The notes beneath the pieces are model-generated. The model had not been told where the DNA came from and made no database searches. It saw only the letters and a program-made list of their open reading frames with translations. The position numbers and the translations under genes were made by a program. Below are positions 1-12,196 of a stretch of 64,000 bases of DNA, piece by piece. How positions within the stretch are numbered: the first letter of the stretch is position 1; every line of letters starts with the position of its first letter. The stretch covers positions 12,110,136 to 12,174,135 of the forward strand of contig JACGWO010000013.1 of NCBI GenBank assembly GCA_034509735.1, in the 5' to 3' direction. This stretch comes from Sesamum alatum. Taxonomy: Eukaryota; Streptophyta; Magnoliopsida; Lamiales; Pedaliaceae.

Positions 1-6
1 GGGGAC

Positions 7-2665
7 TTGAGTGATCTACCAACTTGTGAGTCTTGTCTAAGAGGGAAAATGACCAAGAAGCCTTTTGTAGGACAAAGCAGGCTTGGCACAGGTCTGTTGG
101 ACTTGGTCCATACAGACGTATGTGGACCACTAAGGACGCAGGCCCGAGGTGGGTTCTCCTACTTCATAACCTTCACCGATGACCATTCACGGTACGGTTA
201 TGTTTACCTGATGAGGTACAAGTCTGAAGCTCTTGAGAGGTTTAAAGAATTCAGGCTTGAAGTGGAGAACCAGACCAACTGCAAAATTAAAATCCTACGG
301 TCAGACCGAGGCGGTGAATACCTTAGTGCCGAATTCCTAGATTATCTAAAAGAAAATGGTATAATATCGGAATGGACACCTCCCGGAACACCACAGTTAA
401 ATGGCGTCTCTGAAAGGAGGAACCGAACCCTGTTGGACATGGTTCGGTCCATGATGAGTTTTACCAAATTGCCCTTATCGTTTTGGGGTTATGCATTAGA
501 AACGGCAGCCAAGTTGTTGAATTTGGCACCTACCAGTGCATTGACCCAAACGCCATATGAGATATGGCACGGCAAGCCTGCGTCCTAGAACTACTTGAAA
601 GTGTGGGGTAGCCCCGCATACGTCAAGAGGTTAGTGGGAGATAAGCTAGAATCCAGGTCTAGCCTAGGCAGGTTCGTTGGATACCCTAGAGAAACTGCGG
701 GTTATTACTTTTATGACCCTTTGGAACAAAAGGTATTTGTTTCAAGGAATGCAGTATTCTTGGAGCAAGGCTTCCCGGAGGATATCCAACCTGATGAGCT
801 GATCCTTGAGGAATCAAGTGATGGAACTCAGCCATCAGAAATAGCCGCGGAAACCTCACCAAGAGGATTTAGGATTAACGCACGGAGGGCTGACCAACCT
901 AGAGAAGTCCAACATGCTAGGCATGAAGGACAACCTCAAGAGAGGCCAGCCCCGGCCCCTGAACCGCCGGCTCCGATACAGTCAGCGCCCACAGTCACCA
1001 CTGATGTTCCCGTCCTCCGTAGGTCCACTAGAGAATCCAGACCTCCAGTGAGATATGGGTTTCTAAGTGCGACCAATCTTCTGGATAACGATCCTAAGAC
1101 ATACGGGGAAGCGATGTCTGACATCGACTCCGGGAAATGACTTGAGGCCATGAAGACCGAAATGGACTCCATGAGCGAGAACCAAGTTTGGAGACTTGTA
1201 GATCCATCGAAAGGTGTTAAGCCAGTGGGCTGTAAGTGGGTCTACAAGCGCAAACTCGGCGTTGATGGAGAAGTCACAACCTTTAAGGCTAGGCTTGTAG
1301 CTAAGGGATACACTCAACGACCCGGGGTCGATTTTGAGGACACCTACTCGCCAGTAGCCATGGCTAAGTCCATTCGGATCCTGCTTGCCATAGCAGCATG
1401 GTATGACTATGAAATATGGCAGATGGACGTGAAAACGGCCTTCCTCAACGGTTTCGTTGAAGAAGAGATCTATATGGATCAGCCGGAGGGTTTCACGGTC
1501 ACTGGAGAAGAACAGAAGGTCTGTCGTCTCCAGAAGTCCATCTATGGCCTCAAACAAGCATCCCGAAGTTGGAACATTCGATTTGATGAAGTAATACGGG
1601 GATATGACTTCATCAAAAACGAATCCGACCCTTGTGTATACAAGAAGGTCAGTGGGAGCTCTATAGTGTTCCTAGTGCTTTACGTGGATGACATTCTGCT
1701 CATTGGTAATGACATCAGAATGTTAGGAAACACGAAAGCATGGCTGTCAACCAAGTTTTCCATGAAGGACTTGGGTGAAGCCTCCTACATCCTAGGCATC
1801 CAGATTGTCAGGGACAGATCTAAAAGGATGTTAGGGCTCACCCAAAACTCGTATGTGGAGAAAGTCCTAAAGAGATATCGAATGGACAACTCCAAACGAG
1901 GATTCCTTCCAATGAGGCATGGGATCAAGTTATCCAAGATGCAGTCCCTGCAGACTGATGAGGAACTTGAAAAGATGAAAGTCATCCCCTATGCTTCTGC
2001 CGTAGGTAGCATCCAATATGCGGTCCATTGCACCAGGCCTGACATTGCATACGCTTTGAGCGTGACAAGCAGATATCAGTCCTGTGCAGGAGAGGCACAT
2101 TGGAATGCCGTTAAGGGCATCCTTAAGTACCTTAGGAGGACTAAGGAAATGTTCTTGGTCTATGGCAATGGAGAACTAATTCTGGAAGGCTTTAGCGACG
2201 CTAGCTTCCAGTCTGATGACGATGATGCCAAGTCTCAATCGGGGTATGTATTCAAACTCAACGGAGGAGTAGTGGCTTGGAAAAGTTCCAAGCAAGCAAC
2301 CACTGCTGACTCCACCACTGAGGCTGAATACATAGCAGCTTCAGAAGCTGCTAAGGAAGCGGTTTGGATGAGAAACTACATCCAAGAGTTGGGTGTGGTG
2401 CCTAGCATCGCCGAGCCCGTTGTCATCTTCTGTGATAACAACGGTGCAATAGCGCAAGCAAAGGAACCGAGATCTCATCACCGTTCCAAACACATTCTTA
2501 GACGCTACCATCTTCTTAGAGAAATGGTAGGAAGAGGTGACGTTCGGAGACCGAGTCAACTCAGCAGACAACACAGCAGACCCGCTGACAAAGCCTATGT
2601 CGCAGAGTGCTCATACGCAACATCTTGAGAAGATGGGGATTAGGCATATGGGTGATTGGCTTTAA
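7..2665 (+). pseudogene. copia pol fragment (integrase, RT, RNase H), broken
   Basis: Polyprotein fragment that would insert (integrase) and copy (RT, RNase H) the element. The frame opens in the GAG-pre-integrase CxxC region. The integrase DD(35)E residues are D at 115, D at 304 and E at 412. The RT active site YVDD is at 1681-1692 and the RNase H region lies around 2180-2560. The frame is interrupted by TAG at 586-588 and by TGA at 1138-1140 (where relatives have Trp), and loses frame near 2545. The alternative frame then continues to a natural TAA at 2663-2665, just before the polypurine tract. The lesions are few and point-like, so decay is moderate. Gag and protease are outside the window. 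Confidence 0.93.
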
Positions 2666-2670
2666 AGGTC

Positions 2671-2681
2671 AAGTGGGAGAT
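2671..2681 (+). promoter_or_regulatory. polypurine tract of copia D
   Basis: The purine-rich AAGTGGGAGA lies immediately before the LTR TG. This is the usual primer for plus-strand DNA synthesis. The same tract precedes the 3' LTR of E, and its complement follows the 3' LTRs of B and C. Confidence 0.8.
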
Positions 2682-4673
2682 TGTTAGAATAGGTGACCAT
2701 GTAAGCCAACTTTGGCGGGTATATGTAACCTATGTCTAGACAATTATAGGTGTTTGATAAATCATTAATGAATAAAGAAGTGAATTTCATTTGGCATTAC
2801 TTTGTTTGTGTTCACTTATATCTGTTTTCTATATCTGTTCACTACGCAAACAAAGCCCACGGACTGAGAAATCAATTTCGGGAGCTGGGACTACGCTTGG
2901 AGGTAGGTCCATGGAATCAGTCTTCCCGACTCAGTCCGGAAATCTCCAAGTCAAGGAATCCCGAAAATGGGTACCGGGATTCCATTTGAGACTTGCACTA
3001 AGCACCTGCTGTCGTGTTTCATCGACGGGTGACGAGGGTCGTCTAAGCAGTGTTAGTGGGTTAGCATGCTAGGACGCAGCTGACTGAGGTGACTCGCGGG
3101 AACCGTCTTACGGAGGACCTTGAGTATGGTCAGCAAGGTATGACGTGTATTCCCGGTTCCAACGGTATAGGTCAAGTCCTTTGACTTGAGGAATTGCTGA
3201 GTTTACCTGTACATCAGGGCTGTATCTTAGGTATGGTGAGAGATTGCCAGAATTCTCTTTGGTAGTCATAAGCCATGTCTAGTGCAGTTCTGGTGTGCAA
3301 AGTGACAGTAGTTTCCAAGAAAGGATCTGTCTCCTGTCAATAGGTTTTGGCAGTTGAGTCTCATATATATACTATAGGTCTTGTCCCTAAAACTATGGCC
3401 ACAGTGACTGAACAGAAGGGAAGGATTCCCTTGCGGCGTTTGGTAAGGACAGACCGACACTTAGGTCCAAAATGGGTACCTGCATTATCCGTGCCCTAGA
3501 CTCTAAGTGATGAGACCGAAGACAGAAGGACAAGTGTACTGTTAGAGCCTAAATGTTCATCCCCGAATATTTCACCTAGTCTCTAGTGCCATGGACCGTT
3601 GCTAGATGGCCACCCATGGTAACGGAAGGATTCTAGGAATCCGACCAAGTCTAGCTGAAAGGTGAACCTAAAGAGTCACACACTATCCACACACATTTAG
3701 ATATTTAATTAGGAATTAAATATTGGAGTGAAGGAATGATTAAATTGGATTTAATCGGGTCCTTTATTTTTCTTGGAGAAATAATTCCTTCTATTAGATA
3801 TAAGGAATTAAATTGATAAATTAGATTTATCAAAGGGATTTATTTAATGGCTTAAATAATATTTATATTTATTTTAGCCTCTTGGAAATATTTAAATAGG
3901 TTTTAAATATTCCATTAAATTAAATTAAATCAACGGTGAGATGAATGGGAGAGATGGATGGCTAGGATTGTTTTGACTAGGTCAAAACACTACTTTGACT
4001 AGGACTTTGACTAGGTCAAAATCCTAGTCAAATTAGAGTTCTTAAAAGAGGAGTTTAAAGAGGATTAAAACTCCTCTTCTATATAAACCCCTAGCATCCT
4101 ACAAATTGAAGCATGATAAAATTCCAACACACACAACACACACACACAACTCGGCTCTCTCTCCCTCTATCTCGTCCGCTCTCTCTCTCTCACACACTCC
4201 AAGAAAAATTATTTTTCTTTGTTCTCTTGTTCTTGGAACATTAGAACTTGATGAATCAATACCGTTAATTCATAACGTGTTGTTGATTCATCCACTCCAA
4301 AATATAAACTTGTTCGTTGCTAGCACGACGTGCAAGATACGTGGGTGGATCGTGTGTCACGATTTGGAGGGTCTCAAGAACGAGATCTTGGTGCAAAACG
4401 GGGAACAACGCGTGTAGCCGTTGAAGACGAAAACGACAACGGGTAGGTCTCGTTTTAGATTTTCGTCCCTTTTAATTTTCTACCCTATGGCCTCCATGAG
4501 TCTTTTATGTGATTTATTATTCATGAGATACACCGAACACCCGGGAATTTCAAAGGCACACCCTTTGAAACGTGTTCTTTAATTTTAAAGCATGTTTAAA
4601 TTCCGCATTTATTTTTAATTATACCGCGCTTCCGCATTCGCGCTTTTCCCGGGACGATCCACAATTCCTTTCA
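2682..4673 (+). repeat. 3' LTR of copia D (about 1992 bp)
   Basis: It begins TGTTAGAATAGG right after the polypurine tract and ends CCTTTCA at 4673, where LINE-like sequence begins. Start and end match the LTRs of B and E in this window (TGTTRGAATAGGTGAC start, TTCA end). It holds the LTR block at 3572-3685 that is conserved in all the related LTRs, a TATA box near 4080, a CA/CT-rich stretch (4125-4195), and a GCGCTTCCGCATTCGCGC end region shared with B. No target duplication can be tested because the 5' end is outside the window. Confidence 0.9.
4080..4087 (+). promoter_or_regulatory. LTR TATA box (copia D)
   Basis: TATATAAA follows a CTCCTCTTC pyrimidine stretch. The corresponding position in the B LTR (minus strand, about 22355-22370) also has a TATATA box after CTCCTC. 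This suggests the U3/R boundary lies about 30 bp downstream. Confidence 0.55.
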
Positions 4674-4722
4674 CCTCCTGCATGCACCATCGGTCCACAT
4701 CTCATCACCCATAATACCTTCT

Positions 4723-5394
4723 ATGAAGATAATGAGTTGGAGTTGTAGCGTTGTAGCACACGCTGAATATGTGATAGTAGCCCATGACTTAATTCAATGT
4801 TACCATCCACATGTGTTTATTGTTATGGACACACGTCTGCAGGCTTATCATGCTCAGGCGGTAACTCAACGCCTTCCTTTCTCTGCGTCCATGGTAACAT
4901 CTCCGTTAGGTCTTGCTGGTGGAATTTGGGTCCTGTGAAATGCTGAGGAGTTGACTATCAAACAACTCCAAATGACTGCCAGAATGATCAACATGGAAGT
5001 GGAGTTCCATAATCTCGGCAATCCTTTCCTAGTGACTACTTTCTACAACTATCCCCAGGCACATCTACAACATTAGGTATGGACTAACCTGACTACTCTG
5101 CATGCTAATATCCATGACTATATGAGGCTTCTGATAGGAGATTTTAACAATATCCTATACCCACATGAAAAAATACAAGGTCGTTTCTTGCATGCAAAAT
5201 CTGAGGATTTTCTACAATGCATGATCTCATGCCATATGAATGATCTGGGGTTTCGTGGACATCCATTTACATGGCATAATAAACAATATGGCCATAATTG
5301 TATATGTGAACATCTGGATAAATGCTCGGCTAATCTTGCATGGATGAATGGCCATTCCCAGGCAGTTGTTCCTACCTTACTAATGCTTTATTGA
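4723..5394 (+). pseudogene. LINE endonuclease domain remnant
   Basis: An endonuclease/exonuclease/phosphatase-type domain that would nick target DNA for target-primed reverse transcription. It starts MKIMSW, the usual beginning of plant LINE ORF2. It shows the GGIW motif at the end of the first block and the catalytic GDFNN motif with D at 5140. One reading frame runs through TGA at 4936-4938 and TAG at 5075-5077. The frame then continues to a WHNK/AWMNG-type region before an inserted element breaks the gene at about 5458. Clearly non-functional. Confidence 0.85.
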
Positions 5395-5457
5395 ATCACT
5401 CACCTATTCTCTTAGATTTATTCCATTCTATAATACATGGAAACTCCGAAAAATTAC

Positions 5458-6085
5458 GCGATGAAGTGTCGGACACAGACACAGCTCGGAAACACATCGA
5501 AACGTGTCGGACACGGCATAGGCGTGTCCGAAAATTAAAAAAAAAATGAAAAAAAAGGACAGGCGTGTCAGACACATTTTGAAGGAGTGTCCGTCACATT
5601 TTGGACATGTTTATGATTTTTTTATAATTTTAAAAAGTTTTGTACTATTTTTTTTTTAAAAAAAAGAGTTTTAGAAAAAATAAAAAAGAAAAAAATAATT
5701 CACTTCTCTCAAACTAAATATTTTGGGATGAAATTACTAAAAAAATCGAGGGACGGTCATTATAATTTAACTAATTTGGATGATTATTTTTTTTCATTGC
5801 GTACTTTTTAAAATAAACTGATTATGTATATTTTTAAAACATGTATTTTAGTTAAAAATTTAGACATAAGACATGCTTATTTTATGTTTTATTTTGATAT
5901 ATTTCATATTTCATATTTTAATTTTATGAGAATTTTAGAATATATATATATATATATATATAATATTATATTTAGATGTGTCAGTGTCGTGTCGTGTCGT
6001 GTCCTAATTTTTTGAAATTTTTCGTGTCGCTGTATCCGTTTCGTATCTTGTCCGTGTCCATGCATCGTAGATTCCCTTCGACTAC
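5458..6085. mobile_element. small GTGTC-rich insertion inside the LINE
   Basis: LINE coding similarity stops around 5450 and resumes at about 6100 (a FRFGNNW-like block), so roughly 630 bp was inserted. The left end has clustered GTGTCGGACAC motifs (5466-5530). The right end has GTGTCGTGTCGTGTC (5978-6003) followed by GTCCGTGTCC (6050-6060). Read as a complement, the right end resembles the left. The middle is A/T-rich with a (TA)n run at 5940-5962. This fits a non-autonomous DNA transposon, but I cannot assign a superfamily and see no clear target duplication. Confidence 0.5.
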
Positions 6086-6318
6086 CAGGAACACGAAATC
6101 TTTTCGATTTGGAAATAACTGGACTTTGCGTGATCAATATAGAACTATAGTTACTCAGTCTTGGAAATATTTTCAAACTTCTGTAATTGATTTTGGTTTT
6201 CCTTAATGCTACGTTCAAAATTTTGAAAGACCAAGATTTTCGGTAATTTAGATCAAAACATTCAGTTTGTTATAAACCAAATACAGGCTTTACAAGCCTC
6301 TATGCTTTACAAGTCTCT

Positions 6319-7891
6319 ATGTTTAATTTTACAATTACGGATTTATCCTGTCAAGAAAATGAGCTTTTGAAAAAACTACATTTGTTGCATATTCAGAAAA
6401 ATGCCCACCGGCAACAACGTGCTAAATCCTATTGGTTACAATTTGATGATCTTAATACCTACTATTACCACTCCTTTGCCAGCCACAGACGTCGTATAAA
6501 TTTTCTTCAAGGAATTAGAAATAAGGCAAACACTTGGATCCACGAGCCTCATGAGCTTGTAGACTCCTTTAAAATGTTGTTTCAAAATATCACTACACAC
6601 TTAAACTCACATCTTATTCTTATTCCGATTACAATCTTTTAAATGGGCCGCTACCAACACTGACTCAGGCCCAACAACTATTACTCATAGCACCCTTAGA
6701 AGACTCAAAAGTTTTTCTAGGCTTGAAAAAGGTTGGCCCAAATGAATCTCCTGGACCAAATGGTTTCAATTCTCATTTCGTTTAACATATTGGGACATAG
6801 TTGGGACACAGGTTAGAGCTATCGTTAAGAGATTTTTGCTAATGGTGAGTTGCTTAAACACCTGAATGAGACTAATCTTGTAATTATTCCTAAACATCCG
6901 AATCCTTCATTGCATAAACATTATCTTCCAATTAGTGTTTGCAATGTTGTTTATAAAATCATCTCAAATGTTTTTGTTAGCCGAATGAAAAAAGTTATAG
7001 ACAACCTCATATCCCCTATCAAAATGCTTTTGTTTCTAAGTGACTAATATCTGATAGTGTGTTAATGTCTCATGAAATGTTGCATACCATGTGATCTAAA
7101 AAATGTAAACAATATTATATGGCACTTGAGCTGGATTTAGAAAAGGCATATGATAAGTTGGAATGGCATTACATAAAACATACTTTGGCCAGATACTATT
7201 TCCCTACTCAATTCATTGACTGGATCTATATTTGTGTTTGTTTTGTTTTCTTCTCCATGCGTATTAATGACATACAATCTAGCAGTTGGAATCCTACTCA
7301 TGGTATTCGGCAGAGGGATCCTCTTTCACCATATATCTTCGTATCTATGTTTGGAGCCTCTTATCAAAAAAATTATTTTTGATGGTGAGCATGATAGGGT
7401 TGATGCTATGCAGCCACATCATAATGCTCCTAAGATTCCTATCTTATGTTATGCGGATGACTGTTTACTTTTCCTTAAAGCAAGCCATAAATTTGTGTAT
7501 ATCATAACATGCTTAAGGATTTTGCTGAACTATCTGGGCTAACATGTTGCTGGGAAAAATCTAATTTTCTTGTTTCCCCTAATACTCCACGCCAATTCAA
7601 AGCTGATATTGTTGATGCACTTAATATTTCTTATGGATCCACTAACGACAAATATTAGACCTTCCGTATATTATGAGTCGTATGTCCAGAGCTGATTTGC
7701 ATTCTTTCATACAGAAAGTTGAATCGTGTGTTAACGTTTGGTATAATAAACTGCTATCATATGCAGGGCGTAGTACCCTTATTAAATATGTCCTTAATAC
7801 CATTCCTGTCTACCACATGAACGTCTTCAAAATTCCTTTTGGTATAGTTGATCATAAATCAAGTTTGATTAACAACATGAACATAAATTAA
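6319..7891 (+). pseudogene. LINE reverse transcriptase remnant
   Basis: RT of the LINE in several frames. The linker (residues like AKSYWLQFDDLNTYYYH) is at 6400-6480. The PISVCNVVYKIIS block is at 6925-6970, the LDLEKAYDKLEW block at 7128-7165 and GIRQRDPLSPY at 7303-7335. The catalytic YADD is retained at 7450-7461. Frameshifts and stops lie between the blocks, for example near 6640, 7047 and 7542. The order and spacing fit plant L1 RT. It cannot encode an active enzyme. Confidence 0.85.
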
Positions 7892-8083
7892 GCTTGATTA
7901 ATTGGAATGCTGTGTGTGCCCCCTAAGAATTTGGGGGGTTAGGTTTTAGATATTTGAGATTGCTTATCTTGCATGCTTACTGTGTCTAGATTGGAGATTC
8001 TATAATTCTGATTCTTCCATATGTTTTGAGTTATTTAGATCAAAATACTTTCGATCAGCTAAATACATGGATTCAAACTCTAA

Positions 8084-8103
8084 CCCCCCCCCCCCCCCCC
8101 CCC
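8084..8103 (+). repeat. homopolymer run of 20 C
   Basis: Twenty consecutive C bases between CTAA and AATC, inside the LINE 3' coding region. The exact length is uncertain because such runs are poorly sequenced. Confidence 0.9.
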
Positions 8104-8223
8104 AATCATAGTTACATATGGAAGAACATTCGTAAATTAATTCCTTTAATCAAGAAATCTATCTGATGGATTGTTGGAGATGGCAAACGTGAATTTCTGG
8201 TATGATAATTGGATTGATTCTTT

Positions 8224-9340
8224 TTGTATTTTTTCCCAGATTTTTTAAATTCCTGGTATTTTTCAAATATTCAGATCAGTGACTTAATTTCATCAGAGAA
8301 AAAATGGTGGCCAACCTCAGTCGAGTCTTGTCTTCCAAAGTTTATCAAAGACCGAATTCTTTCCATACCTATCTCTGCTACTCTGCAAAGTGATTCCCCC
8401 ACTTGGAAATGGGATCAGTCAGGTGTTTTCTTCATTAAAAGTGGATACTCATGGCTATAATCTTCTAATCATTATATCCATAATTCCCAACTTCCTTGGC
8501 ATATTTTATGGCATCTTAAAGTTCTTCTTAAGGTAAAATGTCTTATTTGGCTATTAAATCACGAAAGTATTCCAACATCAGTTTTCCTACACAGAAGGAA
8601 AAAAAATCCCAACAATATATGTTCTCTATGTAAGTCATCCAATGAAGATATCCCACGTATATTAGTTCTCATGCCTTGCACAATATTACCTTCCTGAACT
8701 GAATTACTTAAATTCAACCAATATTCTACTTATCCTTAAAATCTTTGTCATAATTCCTTCAGACAGGTCTTGCTTGCAAATTCTATCTGACTGATTTTGA
8801 ATTACCCTAATTTGACACTATCTCAGAATACTACAGTTAACACACTTCACGTATGGTACACTACTAATAGACTTACTAAAGAAAATCTGGGGGTTGTAAC
8901 TCAAAAAAGGACAGTAATGTATGATATTATCTGTAAAATGGCTGCCTCCTCCTCTAACTTTGTATAAATTTAATATAGATGGATCCTCACTTGGGAACCC
9001 AGGTCCTTCAGGTTGTGGTGGTTTAATCCGTTATTGTAACTTCAGGTTTGTCATTGCATTTTCCCAATATATTGGAACTAACGCTTATAATATGCAGAGC
9101 TATGGGTGTTACAAAATGGACTTCAAATTGCAAGAAGGCAGAACATAACAAGGTTGATTATTGAAACTGATTCACAATTCTTGTTGTTTCTCCTTCGCAG
9201 GAATGGAACCAGTGCAGAGGTTCCTAACCCCTTTACTCAAGGACTGCTTGCTGATCTTAACTAAATTCCATTCAGTTAAACGTGTTTTTTGCTACCGAGA
9301 GGCTAACAGAGCAGCCGACTTTTTGCCCTAAACTGTTGCT
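8224..9340 (+). pseudogene. LINE zf-RVT and RNase H-like remnant
   Basis: Downstream part of the LINE ORF2. At 8360-8690 the encoded pattern (WKWDQSGVFFIKSGYSWL, then WHILWHLK, then CSLCKS) matches the reverse-transcriptase zinc-binding region of plant LINEs. At 8945-9110 the pattern NIDGSSLGNPGPSGCGGLIR is the start of a plant LINE RNase H domain, with its first catalytic Asp at 8978. The two parts lie in different frames with stops. An A-rich tail follows at about 9495. Confidence 0.8.
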
Positions 9341-9505
9341 GTGCTAGAAAGTGAACTACAAGTTTTTTATGATCTGCCTACTTTTGTTGAAGCAGTTGTA
9401 AACTTAGATATATCTATTGCTTCAATTACGCGAACAACCTCTACAAATGTACTATCTTTTGACTTAATATAATATATAAACTATGCTTTTTCTATTAAAA
9501 AAAAG

Positions 9506-9599
9506 GAAAAGAAACGTTTTTTTTTCCTGGTAGCACTAACACTTTAGGGGTTTAGTCCTTAGTCAGGAAAGTGTCATTCGTGCTTTTAAGAGAACTGGC
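9506..9599. other. short spacer between LINE and copia A'
   Basis: A T-rich stretch then unremarkable sequence. I see no feature here. The last five bases, CTGGC, would be the target site of copia A', but the other copy is lost. Confidence 0.5.
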
Positions 9600-9890
9600 T
9601 GTTGGGAATATAGAGGAAGATATTAAGAAGGAAAAATTATTAATATATTGGAGAGATTTCATACTACAAATATTTTTCATTCATTTTTCATGACCACAAC
9701 TTCAATATTACAAGCCTTTATATAGGAGAGAAAATATTAAACTAGTAACATATTCCTATGGATAAATGTTTGACTAACACTTCCCTATGGATAAAATTCA
9801 ATTCCCTATGGATAAAGCTTTTAACTTGATAACCTTGAGGAGTCATATACATGCATAATACTTTGGGAATTGCAAATTACACTTTCAACA
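9600..9890 (-). repeat. 3' LTR of copia A' (291 bp)
   Basis: On the + strand it runs from TGTTGGGAATAT to CTTTCAACA, with TGTTG/CAACA terminal inverted repeats. It is bordered on the internal side by a polypurine tract (minus strand TAAGAGGGCG, 9891-9900), the classic short-LTR copia arrangement. It contains a repeated CCCTATGGATAAA motif near 9750-9825. Confidence 0.85.
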
Positions 9891-9955
9891 CGCCCTCTTA
9901 ATTTGTAATTCTGACCCGATTTCGGACCTGCTCAATCTTTTCCGAACGTACAGCT
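9891..9955 (-). pseudogene. C-terminal end of copia A' pol plus polypurine tract
   Basis: On the minus strand, 9955 to about 9901 encodes the last residues of the RNase H region after the FTKA motif and ends with a TAA, followed by the purine-rich tract against the LTR. It is separated from the rest of pol (19835 onward) by the whole of copia E. The five bases 9951-9955 are CAGCT, one copy of the E target duplication. Confidence 0.82.
9951..9955. repeat. target site duplication of copia E, left copy
   Basis: CAGCT directly before the 5' LTR TG. The same five bases directly follow the 3' LTR CA at 19835-19839. Confidence 0.92.
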
Positions 9956-12182
9956 TGTTGGAATAGGTGACCAGAAAGCCAATAGGTTTGGCAATTTGTA
10001 ACCTATCCGACAACTTGATGTGAATGTAATATTATTATGTGATGAATAAGATGAGTATTCGTCACCAATGGTACCTTCTTTGTTGCGCTCATCTTACATT
10101 TGTTAAAACGGTGTTTAACTTATATCGCAACAAAGCCCACAGACCATGGATAACAACTCGTGCAGTTGGGCCACGCATTGGATGGTGGTCATGAAACCAA
10201 CTGATTAAGAGTTGGGTCTGAAACGTTCCAAGTCGAGGACCTCGAGACAGGGCATCGAGAGTCCTAATGAGACTTGCGTCAAGAGTCGTGTTCATTGGAT
10301 GAGTGCCGTGTTTCATCGGCGACAGGCGTGGGACGCCTACACGATCTTGATGGGTTGGCCGACTGGGTCAAGCCGACTGGACTGACTCGCGGGGATCATC
10401 ATATGGAAGCCTTGGAGGCTTGGTTGGTATGATTGGTTTTCCCCGGTTCCGATAGTACGGGAGTAATCCTCAGACTTGAGGGATCATGGCAGTCGCGTGC
10501 ACAGGACGGTTGTATCTTGGATCTGGCGAGAGGTAATCATTCTGTAAGATGATTATCATAAGCCTTGTCCAGTGCAGTCAGAATGTGTAGCGAGGACGGT
10601 GGATTCCAAGAAGAGGATCCGTCCCCTGTCAGTATGTGACAGAGGTATCTCCTATGCACTCGGAGTCACGTTCATGCTGTTTGAAGCTGTGGCCACAGTG
10701 GTTGGTCGAACAGGGTATGGTTTCCTGTGTCGACACAATGAAGCATACGTGGTCTCGAGTATTAAGCATAGATGCCTAGTCAAGGATGGGAACCGACGCC
10801 TAATTCCATACCCTAGACTAAGGCCGGGAGACGGTAGACGGAAGGATCGTACTCGTACGGAATCGGCGCCTAAATGTTCACGCCAATTCACCTAGTCTCT
10901 AGTGCCATGGACCGTTGCTAGACAGCCACCCATGGTAACGGGCCCTTGTGGGACACGGGCCCAAGTCTAGCTGAGGGTGAACCTAAAGGGTCACACACAA
11001 ATCACCGAAGAGGTTGAGAGATCGACTTGGAGTCAATCTCGAAGGATAAAATAAGTAATTGGATTACTTAAGGGAAAGTCCATTGGATGGACGGGCCGAT
11101 ATTGTATCGGGCTTTCATTTAATCGGTAAATTGGATTTTCGATTAAATATGGAAAGTTGAGATGTTGAGACGTTGGATCTTTTAATTGGATTAAAAGATC
11201 AACGGGAATAATTTAAATGGACATTAAATTGGATTTAATATTGGGTTCGTCGTAATTGGATTACGATAAAACCCGGTCCGTTAAATTATACCCTAGAGGA
11301 GAAATAATTCCTAATTTGGAATAGGAAGAAGTTGGACTTCTTCCCTTAATTAAACATAGCCGACATGCTCCCTTGGAGGAAGCAAAATCAGCCATGTTGC
11401 ATGCTAGGTGGTATGTTGACTTGTCTCTTTTGGAAAGAGACAAATCAACTCCAATCAAGCTCTTCCCTTTTGGTATGATTTGATCATACCATAAATTTTG
11501 GTAGGCTTGATTGAAGAATTGATGGTGATTGATTGGAATGAATCTAGACATCCTTGGATGAACCTAGACACATTCCAATAATCACATTAATTATGTATAT
11601 ATATTAGAATATACAACACCAAGCATAAGTGATTCATTATTCATCTTTTTCTAGGAAAAAGAGAAGACAAAAATCCTCTCCTCTCTCTCAAAATTTCGTG
11701 CTCCCTCCCTCTCGTACACTTGTGTTCTTCACTTGATTTTGAATCAAGAAGAAGAACAAAGTAAGTTTAAGAGAACACTAATTCATAGTGTTCTTCTCTT
11801 AAACCGATTCCTTCTAAACCCGTTCTTTTCTAGCAAGAAGAACGTGTGTTCCTTCCGGTGTGGTGTGGATCACCTTTGGAGAATCCATACGTTTGGATTT
11901 CGTGAGCATTCCGGAGAAGGAACAACGCAAGTAGCCGGGAGCATACGCTAAACAATCAAAGGTAACGGTTTATTACACTTTGATTGATTTCATTTGTATA
12001 TCTATGCCCTATGTGCTTAAATATATGTTTTAATATTTACACATCCTACATCGAACGCCCGGTTGAGCACCCAAGGGTACACCCCTTGGGATTCGCGTAT
12101 TTTTGAATTTGATTTAAATTTACGCACATTTCTCCCTCTCTCGCTTCCGCTCGCGCTCCCGGGCGGATCCGCTTGTCTTTCA
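9956..12182 (+). repeat. 5' LTR of copia E (2227 bp)
   Basis: Starts TGTTGGAATAGG and ends GTCTTTCA. It is nearly identical to 17605-19834. It contains the conserved block at 10888-10998 and a CT-rich stretch near 11680-11710 probably around the transcript start. It ends in a GCTTCCGCTCGCGC region shared with related LTRs. Confidence 0.95.
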
Positions 12183-12184
12183 AG

Positions 12185-12196
12185 TGGTATCAGAGC
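12185..12196 (+). promoter_or_regulatory. primer-binding site of copia E (initiator tRNA-Met)
   Basis: TGGTATCAGAGC begins 2 bases after the LTR CA. It is complementary to the 3' end of plant initiator tRNA-Met, the usual copia primer. Confidence 0.9.

Larger units (their letters stand above)
1..4673 (+). mobile_element. Ty1/copia retrotransposon D, 3' part
   Basis: This is the right-hand part of a Ty1/copia LTR retrotransposon; its 5' LTR, leader, gag and protease lie left of the window. It runs from the end of the GAG-pre-integrase domain through integrase, reverse transcriptase and RNase H, then a polypurine tract and a 3' LTR. The integrase-before-RT order is the copia order. The coding part shares long stretches with elements B and E in this window, so they belong to one clade. 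Nonsense codons and a frameshift show it is no longer autonomous. Confidence 0.95.
4674..9505 (+). mobile_element. degenerate L1-type LINE (non-LTR retrotransposon)
   Basis: A plant L1-clade LINE on the + strand. The order is AP-type endonuclease (4723-5394), reverse transcriptase (about 6319-7891), zf-RVT zinc-binding region (8224-8690) and C-terminal RNase H (8921-9340). It ends in an A-rich tail near 9495-9505. It abuts the D LTR at 4673, so either D inserted near its ORF2 start or its 5' end is lost. Many stops and frame changes mark an old, dead copy. I could not find a target duplication. Confidence 0.88.
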
